Source of the DNA: Corynebacterium freneyi | GTDB taxonomy: Bacteria > Actinomycetota > Actinomycetes > Mycobacteriales > Mycobacteriaceae | Length of the DNA stretch: 64,000 bases | Assembly: GCF_030408835.1 (NCBI RefSeq) | Contig: NZ_CP047357.1 | Coordinates: 744,001-808,000 of the forward strand | Direction: 5' to 3' | Shown here: piece after piece, positions 1 to 7,866 of the stretch | Numbering within the stretch: position 1 is the stretch's first letter | Layout of the letters: each line of letters opens with the position of its first letter | Notes under the pieces: model-generated | Told to the model about the DNA's origin: nothing | The model's database searches: none | Seen by the model: the letters and a program-made list of their open reading frames with translations, nothing else | Translations under genes and position numbers: made by a program

Positions 1-18
1 CCACTGAGCTACGGAGGC
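1..18 (-). tRNA. tRNA 5' end (partial), probably tRNA-Arg
   Basis: Read on the minus strand, the first 18 bases begin GCCTCCGTAGCTCAGTGG. This is a tRNA acceptor strand followed by the start of the D arm. The anticodon lies outside the window. The acceptor sequence resembles actinobacterial tRNA-Arg(CCU) as I remember it, so the amino acid is an inference. The gene reads out of the window to the left. Confidence 0.6.
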
Positions 19-129
19 ATGCGAAACGGAATGATAACCCGGCCACCGGGATGCCCGGTAAGCGGGCGAGCCGCGGCGGGGGAGGGAACGGCGCGCCAAC
101 CGGAATTCTGCGGCCCCACCTCGGGGGTC

Positions 130-135
130 TACCCT
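130..135 (+). promoter_or_regulatory. -10 box (TACCCT) of the copD/ctaG gene
   Basis: TACCCT ends 7 nt before the ATG at 143, so transcription would start at or next to the start codon. No Shine-Dalgarno sequence fits in that gap, so the mRNA is probably leaderless. Confidence 0.55.
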
Positions 136-142
136 AGGGGGC

Positions 143-2260
143 ATGACTGCGACGACGACCCGACCGACGCGCAAGGTCCGGGGAACCCTCGGCTGGTACG
201 TGGTTTTCGCCTTGGTGGCCGGCGCCCTCGCGGGCGCGCTGTCGCTGGCGTTCAACATGGAATCCCGGACGACCCTGGGCATCCCGGACCCCGGATTCAT
301 CACGACGGTGGGCTTCCCGCTGGCGAAGGCCGGCGGCGAAATGCTGGCCGCCCTGGCGATCGGTTCGTTCATGTTGTCGGCGTTCGGCTCGCGGCCCAGG
401 CCGGACGGGACGGTCGACCTCGACGGCTGGGCGGCGGCGCGCACCGGCCGGTGGGCGATCCTGAGCTGGGGGCTCATCGCGCTGCTGCAGATCCCGCTGG
501 TGCTGTCGGACGTGTCGGGCCAGCCGCTGTCGACGACGATCCGCCCGGAGAACTGGTCCCTGGCCCTCGAGCAGGTCAGTGAGGCGCTGGCGTGGCTGTG
601 GGTGGCCATCTTCGCCCTGGTCGTGGCCGTCGGCTCGGCGCTGACCAGCAAGTGGATCTGGCAGCCGGTGTTCTTCGCCGTGTCGCTGCTGTCGATGATG
701 CCGCTGGCCGTCGTCAGCCACAACGCCACCGGCGGCAACCACGATTACGGCACCAACTCGTACATCTGGCACCTGACGTTCACGGTGTTCTGGGTCGGCG
801 GTCTGATGGCGCTCATCGGCCATGCGCGCCGCCGCGGCGAGTTCATGTCCGAGGTCGCGTCGCGCTACAGCTTCGTCGCGCTGGTCGCGTTCGTGGCCAT
901 GAGCGCGTCGGGCGTGATCAACGCGGCGATCAACCTGTCGTGGCACGACCTGTTCGACAACAACTACGGCATCCTCGTGGTGGTCAAGACGCTGCTGATC
1001 GTCGTGCTGGGCCTGTTCGGCTACATGCACCGGAAGGTGACTATCCCGGCGCTGGACAAGGACCCCAACGGCCCGGCGTTTTGGCGTCTGGCCATCGTGG
1101 AGGTTCTGGTCATGGCCGTGGCGGTCGGTGTCGCGGTGGCGCTGGGCCGCACGCCTCCGCCGCCGAATTACTCGGACCAGGCCGGTGGCGAGGGCCTGCC
1201 GCCGATCACGCAGATGGAGGTCAAGCTCGGCTACAAGCTGGAGATCCCCTTCGGCTGGGAGGCGATGTTCACGCAGTTCCGGTTCGACATCTTCTTCGGC
1301 TCGGCGGCGATCATCGCGGCGTGGATCTACCTGTACTGGCTGCGGAAGCTGCGCAAGCGCGGCGGCGAGTGGCCGATTTCGAACACGATCTGGTGGCTGT
1401 CGGGTTGCGCGCTGTTGCTGTTCACGTCGTCGTCGGCGTTGGGCGTGTACATGCCGGCGCTGTTTTCGGTGCACATGCTGGCGCACATGCTGTACTCGAT
1501 GGCGATTCCGGTGATGTTGGCCCTGGGCGGCCCGGTGACGTTGGCGTTGCGGGCGCTCAAGCCGGCGGGTCGCACGGGTCTGCCGGGTGTGCGCGAGTGG
1601 TTGGTGGCGTTCATCAACAATCCGGTGTCGCGGTTCCTGACCAATCCGATCGTGGCCACGGCGCAGTTCGTCGCGGGTTTCTACCTGCTGTACATGACGC
1701 CGTTGTACGACTTCCTGGCCGACGAGCACGCCGGTCACCTGTTCATGAACATTCACTTCCTGATCTCCGGGTACATCTTCTACTGGGTGATCATCGGCGT
1801 GGATGCGGCGCCGCAGCAGATTTCGCCGGCGGTGAAGCTGGTATCGCTGATGGGTTCGCTGCCGTTCCATGCGTGGTTCGGCATCACGTTGATGCAGATG
1901 CAGCAGGTGTTGGCGGAGGAGTACTACCGCAATCTGGCGTTGCCGTGGTACGTGGATTTGCTGGAGGACCAGAACGTCGGCGGCGCGGTGGCGTGGGCGT
2001 TGGGTGAGGTGCCCCTGTTCATCGTGATGACGGCCCTGTTCGTCCAGTGGCGGCGCAGCGACGAGAGGGATGCCGCCCGCTACGACCGCAACGCCGAGCG
2101 CGATCATGACGCTGAGTTGGAGGCCTACAACGCCATGCTGGCGGCGCGCACGAGCCGGGGCATGACCGACGAGGAGCGCGAGTACTACACCGGCACCGTC
2201 GATGCCGAGCATGAGGTGCATCTCGGGTCGGCGAAGGACGCCGGGAAGCTGGGCAGGTAG
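143..2260 (+). CDS. CopD / CtaG fused membrane protein (cytochrome c oxidase assembly, copper)
   Basis: This 705-residue polytopic membrane protein combines two families. The N-terminal half, roughly residues 15-345, has many hydrophobic helices and a histidine-bearing region (SHNATGGNHD) and matches the CopD copper-handling type. The C-terminal half, roughly 370-640, matches caa3-type CtaG, with conserved histidines in HMLAHMLYS, HAGHLFMNIH and FHAWFG. CtaG-type proteins deliver copper to the CuB site of haem-copper oxidases in the membrane. The last 60 residues are charged and cytoplasmic-looking. The start is set by the -10 box 7 nt upstream. It is a stand-alone gene followed by a strong hairpin. 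The domain identity is from memory of the families; the substrate is inferred. Confidence 0.88.
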   Translation: MTATTTRPTRKVRGTLGWYVVFALVAGALAGALSLAFNMESRTTLGIPDPGFITTVGFPLAKAGGEMLAALAIGSFMLSAFGSRPRPDGTVDLDGWAAARTGRWAILSWGLIALLQIPLVLSDVSGQPLSTTIRPENWSLALEQVSEALAWLWVAIFALVVAVGSALTSKWIWQPVFFAVSLLSMMPLAVVSHNATGGNHDYGTNSYIWHLTFTVFWVGGLMALIGHARRRGEFMSEVASRYSFVALVAFVAMSASGVINAAINLSWHDLFDNNYGILVVVKTLLIVVLGLFGYMHRKVTIPALDKDPNGPAFWRLAIVEVLVMAVAVGVAVALGRTPPPPNYSDQAGGEGLPPITQMEVKLGYKLEIPFGWEAMFTQFRFDIFFGSAAIIAAWIYLYWLRKLRKRGGEWPISNTIWWLSGCALLLFTSSSALGVYMPALFSVHMLAHMLYSMAIPVMLALGGPVTLALRALKPAGRTGLPGVREWLVAFINNPVSRFLTNPIVATAQFVAGFYLLYMTPLYDFLADEHAGHLFMNIHFLISGYIFYWVIIGVDAAPQQISPAVKLVSLMGSLPFHAWFGITLMQMQQVLAEEYYRNLALPWYVDLLEDQNVGGAVAWALGEVPLFIVMTALFVQWRRSDERDAARYDRNAERDHDAELEAYNAMLAARTSRGMTDEEREYYTGTVDAEHEVHLGSAKDAGKLGR

Positions 2261-2288
2261 CTCTTTTTCGGGGGCGTTTTCGCAGGTT

Positions 2289-2323
2289 GGCGCGCGGCGG
2301 GTGGTTCCCGTCGCGCGCCTTTT
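2289..2323 (+). terminator. terminator after copD/ctaG
   Basis: A 13-bp GC-rich stem (arms 2289-2301 and 2307-2319, one mismatch) with a 5-nt loop is followed by TTTT. It lies 29 nt after the stop codon. Confidence 0.75.
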
Positions 2324-2344
2324 GCGTTCGCCGGCGCGCCTTTT

Positions 2345-2466
2345 GCTTTACGACGCCCACCGGGTCGCACAGGAGTCTTCACGGCGAAGGGCCTTGGGCT
2401 TTACGACGCCCACCGGGTCGTGCAGGAGCCGCCACGGTGAAAGGGATGGGGTAGGCGTCGTCAAGC
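2345..2466. repeat. 53-bp-period direct repeat carrying three copies of the GCTT(T/G)(A/G)CGACG word
   Basis: Bases 2345-2391 recur at 2398-2444 with about eight differences. Both copies begin with GCTTTACGACG followed by CCCACCGGGTCG. A third word, in the opposite orientation (CGTCGTCAAGC), sits at 2456-2466. The stretch lies between the copD/ctaG terminator and the ssb promoter and has no convincing ORF. It is the densest cluster of the 11-base word in the window. Confidence 0.8.
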
Positions 2467-2480
2467 GGAAAAATCCGGGG

Positions 2481-2519
2481 CCTGTGGATAAGCCCCATAA
2501 TCTGCGATTCATCCACAGG
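2481..2519. promoter_or_regulatory. inverted pair of DnaA boxes around a -10 box upstream of ssb
   Basis: The 9-bp arms CCTGTGGAT (2481-2489) and ATCCACAGG (2511-2519) are perfect inverted copies. The left arm contains a consensus DnaA box (TTATCCACA on the minus strand, 2483-2491). The right arm contains TCATCCACA (2509-2517), one base off. Between them CATAAT at 2496-2501 is a plausible -10 box for ssb, whose ATG is at 2626. The arrangement suggests DnaA binding on both sides of the promoter. Confidence 0.55.
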
Positions 2520-2625
2520 CCGTCGAAACGGCGGTGGTGGCCGGCGGGCGAAGGCGGCATCGTCGGACGTGCGAGGCCCGGAACGACCAGCGCTCCGGGG
2601 ACCACGACACGAAGGGGGACTCGCA

Positions 2626-3165
2626 ATGTCCGAGATCAAGGTGACCATCGTCGGCAACATCACCAAGAAGCCGGAGATCAAGACCACCGCCAACGGCAAG
2701 CTGGTGACTCGCCTGCGCGTCGCATCGACCCGCAAGCGCCACATCGACGGCCAGTGGGTCGACGGCGACACCGCGTACATCGACGCCGAATGCTGGGACC
2801 GCCTGGCGCAAAACGCGGTGAACACGTTCGCCAAGGGCGACCGCATCATCGCCGAAGGGCGCCTGTGCACCGTCGAATGGCAGGACGACGAAGGCAAAAC
2901 CAAGTCGTACACCAAGGTCATCGCCGATTCCGTCGGCCCCGACCTGCGCTTCGCCACCGCGGCGATCACCCGCATCAAGGGCGGGTCGTCGCGCGCCGCG
3001 GAGGCCGAGCGCCGCGCCCGCGAGGCCGAGGAAACCGAACAGCGCATGGTCCACGACCAGGGCGTCGTCCCCAACGAAACCAACCACTTCGACGAGTCCG
3101 TGCAGCGCGACGACGCCGGCGGCGCATACGGGACGGAGGCGGAGATGGCCCAGATGGTCTCGTAG
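2626..3165 (+). CDS. ssb: single-stranded DNA-binding protein paralogue
   Basis: A 179-residue OB-fold protein. The start MSEIKVTIVGNITKKPEIK is the usual SSB N-terminus, and the ATG follows a purine-rich GAAGGGGGA. The OB fold occupies about residues 1-115 (AYIDAECWDRLAQNA, FAKGDRIIAEGRL). The tail is acidic and charged but ends AEMAQMVS, without the acidic DDDIPF-type tip that recruits partner proteins to the main replicative SSB. It therefore looks like a second, non-essential SSB paralogue of the kind actinobacteria carry. The DnaA-box pair upstream hints at replication-linked control. Confidence 0.9.
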   Translation: MSEIKVTIVGNITKKPEIKTTANGKLVTRLRVASTRKRHIDGQWVDGDTAYIDAECWDRLAQNAVNTFAKGDRIIAEGRLCTVEWQDDEGKTKSYTKVIADSVGPDLRFATAAITRIKGGSSRAAEAERRAREAEETEQRMVHDQGVVPNETNHFDESVQRDDAGGAYGTEAEMAQMVS

Positions 3166-3177
3166 CCGGTCGGGGCG

Positions 3178-3272
3178 CTCGTCGGGGAAGTGCGCGGGCC
3201 GCCATCGGGGAAGTGCGCTCGGGGTGCCGTCGGAGAAGTTCGCTCGGGCCGCCCGTCGGGGAAGTTGCCGCC
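3178..3272. repeat. imperfect ~25-bp tandem repeats between ssb and ettA
   Basis: The phrase (G/A)TCGG(G/A)GAAGT(G/T)CGC followed by GGGCCGCC-like spacing recurs four times immediately after the ssb stop codon. The copies are degenerate and have no ribosome binding site or clear frame. Confidence 0.5.
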
Positions 3273-3280
3273 GCTACCGG

Positions 3281-3286
3281 TAAGGT
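3281..3286 (+). promoter_or_regulatory. -10 box (TAAGGT) of ettA
   Basis: TAAGGT lies about 135 nt before ettA and 8 nt before the ATG of a 29-codon ORF. This implies a leader of roughly 125 nt. Confidence 0.45.
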
Positions 3287-3294
3287 GAGGGCGA

Positions 3295-3384
3295 ATGTGC
3301 GCGGGCGGTGATCGTCGCAACGCAACACCGGCAACCGCGACGGCGAAAGCCCGGTCCCGGCGGGGCGGCCCCCGGCGCACCTGA
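3295..3384 (+). CDS. possible leaderless 29-codon upstream ORF of ettA
   Basis: ATG at 3295 lies 8 nt after a -10-like box and opens a 29-codon frame ending TGA at 3382-3384, before the SD-preceded ettA start. The peptide begins MCAGG and is rich in Arg, Thr and Ala. No homologue is recognised. It is proposed only because similar leaderless ORFs precede rne and the moaB-like gene in this window. Confidence 0.3.
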   Translation: MCAGGDRRNATPATATAKARSRRGGPRRT

Positions 3385-3419
3385 AGCGAAACCACCAACC
3401 TCCGAAGGAGAGCGCAGCA

Positions 3420-5090
<1,671 letters not shown>

Positions 5091-5186
5091 TGCCCCCGCG
5101 CGGGGGTCGACCGCGCTAGCCTGGGCCCGTGGCCGCTGATGACGGTGGCCGCGGGCCCCGCGCATGTTCCCGGCGCCACCGCACCC

Positions 5187-5269
5187 GGCGGGTGGTGCGG
5201 CGTCGAAAAGCCGCCCGGCGGGTGGTGCGGCGTCGAAAAGCCGCCCGGCGGGTGGTGCGGCGTCGAACG
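5187..5269. repeat. 30-bp tandem repeat, 2.8 copies
   Basis: A unit beginning GGCGGGTGGTGCGGCGTCGA repeats with a 30-bp period at 5187, 5217 and 5247. The first two copies are identical. It lies in the leader of the thioesterase gene. The reading frame of that gene is open through the repeat, but the SD and ATG lie downstream. Confidence 0.85.
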
Positions 5270-5291
5270 GCGGCCCGCACCGAACAACCGT

Positions 5292-5362
5292 GAATCACCC
5301 GAAGCACCCGCGAGTAACCCGAAGTACCCGCGAATCACCCAAAGCACCCGCGAATCACCCGA
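5292..5362. repeat. 20-bp tandem repeat, about 3.5 copies
   Basis: Units of the form GA(A/G)T(C/A)ACCC(G/A)AAG(C/T)ACCCGC follow each other with a 20-bp period directly before the thioesterase SD (GAGAGAAG). Two unrelated tandem repeats stacked within 180 bp is unusual. Confidence 0.8.
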
Positions 5363-5376
5363 GAGAAGTGGACGAG

Positions 5377-5838
5377 ATGCCGGATACCAACGCCTTCCTG
5401 ACCACCATCCCCGTGCGATGGTCGGACTTCGACCAGTACGGGCACGTCAACAACACCGCGTACCTCGAGTACGCGCAGGAGGCCCGCGTCGCCTTCGCCC
5501 GGGCCAGCGTTGAAGGCGGCACCGGAAAGTTGGGCACCGTGGTGCGCCACATGGAGATTGACTACCTCCGCGCCCTGCTGCCCGACACCCGGGAAGTGCT
5601 GGTCGCCACCGAGATCATCGACATGGGCAAGACGTCGTACACCATCCGTCAGGCCATCAAGGACGAGCACGGCCACATCGCGGCGGTGCTGACCACCGTG
5701 ATGGTGCTGTTCGACCTGGAGGAGTCGCGCGCCAGCGAGTTGACGCCGACGGTGCGCAAGGCGTTGGAACGTTTCGCCTCGCCCGAGCTGACCGCCGGTG
5801 CCGGGGCGAATGCCGAAGCCAGTGGCGACGATGAGTGA
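5377..5838 (+). CDS. acyl-CoA thioesterase, hotdog fold
   Basis: A 153-residue single hotdog domain of the 4-hydroxybenzoyl-CoA thioesterase type. The N-terminus WSDFDQYGHVNNTAYLEY holds the characteristic Asp and the HVNN motif. It would hydrolyse acyl-CoA thioesters in the cytoplasm; the substrate is unknown. I chose the ATG at 5377 because GAGAGAAG precedes it and the protein then starts just before the fold. The longer frame reads through tandem repeats. It overlaps the next gene by 8 bp, suggesting coupled translation. Confidence 0.85.
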   Translation: MPDTNAFLTTIPVRWSDFDQYGHVNNTAYLEYAQEARVAFARASVEGGTGKLGTVVRHMEIDYLRALLPDTREVLVATEIIDMGKTSYTIRQAIKDEHGHIAAVLTTVMVLFDLEESRASELTPTVRKALERFASPELTAGAGANAEASGDDE

Positions 5839-6766
5839 CGCCGGTGCCCGGGGCGGTTCCGGGGCGTCGACGGGTGGGGCGTCGAATGGTGGGGCGTCGG
5901 CGGGCGGGGAGTCTCTCGTCGTCCATGACGTCGCGGCGCTGACCAATCTCGGCGTCCTCGCCCGTAAGGCGGTGGCGCTGGATGCGCAGGCGTTGATCCG
6001 GGTTCGTGCGCTTCCCGCGGGGTCGCCGGATGACCTGGTCGCGGCGTCTCGGCCGGCCGGCGTTGCGCGTGTGTGGGCGACCACTCCCTTTGGGCCGGTG
6101 GCGTGCCGCACGATGGCCATCAGCCCGGGGCGCGGTGGTCGCGATGATGTCGTCGTTCGGGCTGATGCTGTGTCCGCCGTCACGGGTGACGCCCGGTCGG
6201 TGCCGCAGATCGATGCCGCCGTGCCGATGACGTTGGAGTGCGGTGCCGCCGCCGATTCTTCGTGGCCGGGCAGTGTGCCGGTGGACGGTGGGTGGACCGT
6301 CGTCGATGCCGTGCCGGCGGGCGTCTTCCGCGACTTGGAGACGCAGGCGAGGGGAGTGGCCAAGGAAGAATCGGGCCCGTTGGGCTTGCCGACGTCGCTG
6401 CTCGACCAGAAGGTCCTCACCGTCCGCGGTGCCCGTCTCGCCGATACTTCGGGGAATGAGGGCGGCCTGACTGCTGGTGCTGCCGGGCGTGAACGTGGCG
6501 CGACTGCTGCTGCCGGGCGTGAACGTGGCGCGACTGCTGCTGCCGGGCGTGAACGTGGCGCGACTGCTGCTGCCGGGCGTGAAGTTGGCCCGGTCGCCGA
6601 GATTTCCATGCGCGAGGTGTTCGCCTTGTGTGCCATGGGCTTCATCCCGGTCAAGCCCTCCACCGATGAGCCCGTGCGGGTGTCGGTGAAGGGGCGTTGG
6701 CGTCGACTCGATGGGCGATTCGGAAGCGTCTACGCCTCCGAAGGGCTTGGGGTTCTGCCGTTGTAG
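5831..6766 (+). CDS. conserved corynebacterial protein of unknown function with decapeptide repeats
   Basis: A 311-residue protein overlapping the thioesterase stop codon. I do not recognise a characterised family. The N-terminus is a Gly/Ser/Ala linker with GAS repeats. Residues about 25-205 form a compact domain (SLVVHDVAALTNLGVLARKA onward). Then come three identical decapeptides of the form AAGRERGATA plus a partial fourth (about residues 217-252), and a C-terminal segment ending at 6766. There is no signal peptide or membrane segment. Gene order suggests a functional link to the thioesterase or EttA, but nothing more can be said. Confidence 0.65.
   Translation: MSDAGARGGSGASTGGASNGGASAGGESLVVHDVAALTNLGVLARKAVALDAQALIRVRALPAGSPDDLVAASRPAGVARVWATTPFGPVACRTMAISPGRGGRDDVVVRADAVSAVTGDARSVPQIDAAVPMTLECGAAADSSWPGSVPVDGGWTVVDAVPAGVFRDLETQARGVAKEESGPLGLPTSLLDQKVLTVRGARLADTSGNEGGLTAGAAGRERGATAAAGRERGATAAAGRERGATAAAGREVGPVAEISMREVFALCAMGFIPVKPSTDEPVRVSVKGRWRRLDGRFGSVYASEGLGVLPL
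6471..6588. repeat. 30-bp in-frame tandem repeat inside the unknown protein gene
   Basis: Three identical 30-bp units start at 6481, 6511 and 6541. A partial fourth unit begins at 6571 and a degenerate lead-in precedes the first. Perfect identity implies recent expansion and probable copy-number variation between strains. Confidence 0.9.
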
Positions 6767-7277
6767 CGATCGGCGCGTCTGCCGCCGGTGTCAACAACGG
6801 CGCATCCCTCTGCCACGAGCGTCGGGACGGCCCACTCGTCCCGCCCGACCGACCGCATGGCCCACTCGCAGCCGGTCGCTCCACCCCTTCGAGTCATCCC
6901 GCTCGCCTCATGCGCCCCACTCGCCCCATTTTCTGGTGGGCTCACCCTCTACTGGAGGTTTGATCCGCATTTAGTCGGCTGATTTGTTGCAAGTCCGCCC
7001 GCAAAAGCCCAGGTGAGAATTTGAGAATTGCAACAAATCAGCCGACTAAATGCAGATCAAAATCGAGCTGTTATAGGTGGGGCGCAAGTGGCCCGTGGCG
7101 CGATGCCTGCGCGGGCGAGCGGGGGAGTTGGGGCGGATGGCCGGCGCGGGGTGGGAGGCCGCGCGGGGCGGGGGAGTTTGGGGTGTGGCGAGCCTGCGGG
7201 GTTGAGACCTTGCCGGGAGCCGGCGAGGGACGGGGGAGGGGGCGACGCGAGGCGGGAGGCCGCGCGGGGTACAGCAG
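6767..7277. other. 511-bp gene-free interval
   Basis: Several short ORFs exist, but none has a ribosome binding site, a -10 box at a start codon or a recognisable product. The only organised feature is the AT-rich palindromic element at 6959-7061. The right half (7062-7277) is very G-rich, and I see nothing else in it. Confidence 0.6.
6959..7061. repeat. 34-bp near-perfect inverted repeat (MITE-like or long hairpin)
   Basis: The arms at 6959-6992 and 7028-7061 are reverse complements with one mismatch, separated by 35 nt. The arms are AT-rich (they contain TTTAGTCGGCTGATTTGTTGCAA, written here as TTTAGTCGGCTG then ATTTGTTGCAA) in a GC-rich setting. It lies between two convergent genes, so a terminator role is possible. 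The length and perfection of the arms, and the lack of a U tract, also fit a small non-autonomous mobile element. Confidence 0.75.
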
Positions 7278-7709
7278 CTACGCGTGGGTGTTGATGAGCA
7301 TGTCCGCCACCCGCACCATGTGCTCCCACATGGCGTCGCGGTGGGGCTTCGGCAGCTCCTCGTCGGACACCTCGGCCAGCGACAACGCCATCAACTCCAG
7401 CCACCGGTCACGGGCCGCCATATCGACGACGAACGGGTGATGACGCATGCGCAGCCGCGGATGGCCCCTTTCCTCGTTGTACGTGGTGGGACCACCCCAG
7501 TACTGCTCGAGGAACATCCGCAAGCGCCGCTCGGCGCCCTCCCAATCATCGGCGGGATACATCGGACCGAGGATGTCGTCCTCGCGCACGCGCACGTAAA
7601 AACCGTGCACCACCTTCGCGAACGTATCCTCGCCGACCTCGCGGTAGAAATCACTGAACTGCGGCTGCCCATCACCGGGCGCCGCCTGAGAGGGCTGGCC
7701 GTTGGTCAT
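7278..7709 (-). CDS. glbO: group 2 truncated haemoglobin (trHbO)
   Basis: 143 residues with the 2-on-2 globin fold: FYREVGEDTF at the start, then YWGGPTTY and RGHPRLRMRHHPF with the proximal haem histidine near residue 90. The conserved Trp of group 2 globins follows near residue 103 (RDRWLELM). These cytoplasmic proteins bind O2 and related ligands and are linked to respiration or redox protection. ATG at 7709 is chosen over an upstream GTG at 7727 because a TAGCCT -10 box ends exactly 7 nt before it. Confidence 0.93.
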   Translation of the reverse strand: MTNGQPSQAAPGDGQPQFSDFYREVGEDTFAKVVHGFYVRVREDDILGPMYPADDWEGAERRLRMFLEQYWGGPTTYNEERGHPRLRMRHHPFVVDMAARDRWLELMALSLAEVSDEELPKPHRDAMWEHMVRVADMLINTHA

Positions 7710-7716
7710 GCCCACC

Positions 7717-7722
7717 AGGCTA
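7717..7722 (-). promoter_or_regulatory. -10 box (TAGCCT) of glbO
   Basis: On the minus strand TAGCCT ends 7 nt before the glbO ATG, implying a leaderless transcript. Confidence 0.5.
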
Positions 7723-7866
7723 CCCACGCGGCGACGCGGCGAGGAGTGCGGCCAGCGGCGCGGCCCACAGTCACCACATTGGCGGAGCGGTGGGCCATCG
7801 ACGCGGCGACGCTACGGGCGGCGGGGCGGTCGAGCGCACCGACCCGCCCACTGCCGCGCCCGACTT

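Noticed and set aside
134..2221. Long minus-strand ORF of 695 codons opposite copD/ctaG, and similar antisense ORFs elsewhere (2379-5165, 35370-39836)
   Set aside because: High GC lowers stop-codon frequency on the opposite strand. These frames have no start signals, no recognisable domains and Arg/His/Gln-rich random composition, and they lie opposite strongly conserved genes.
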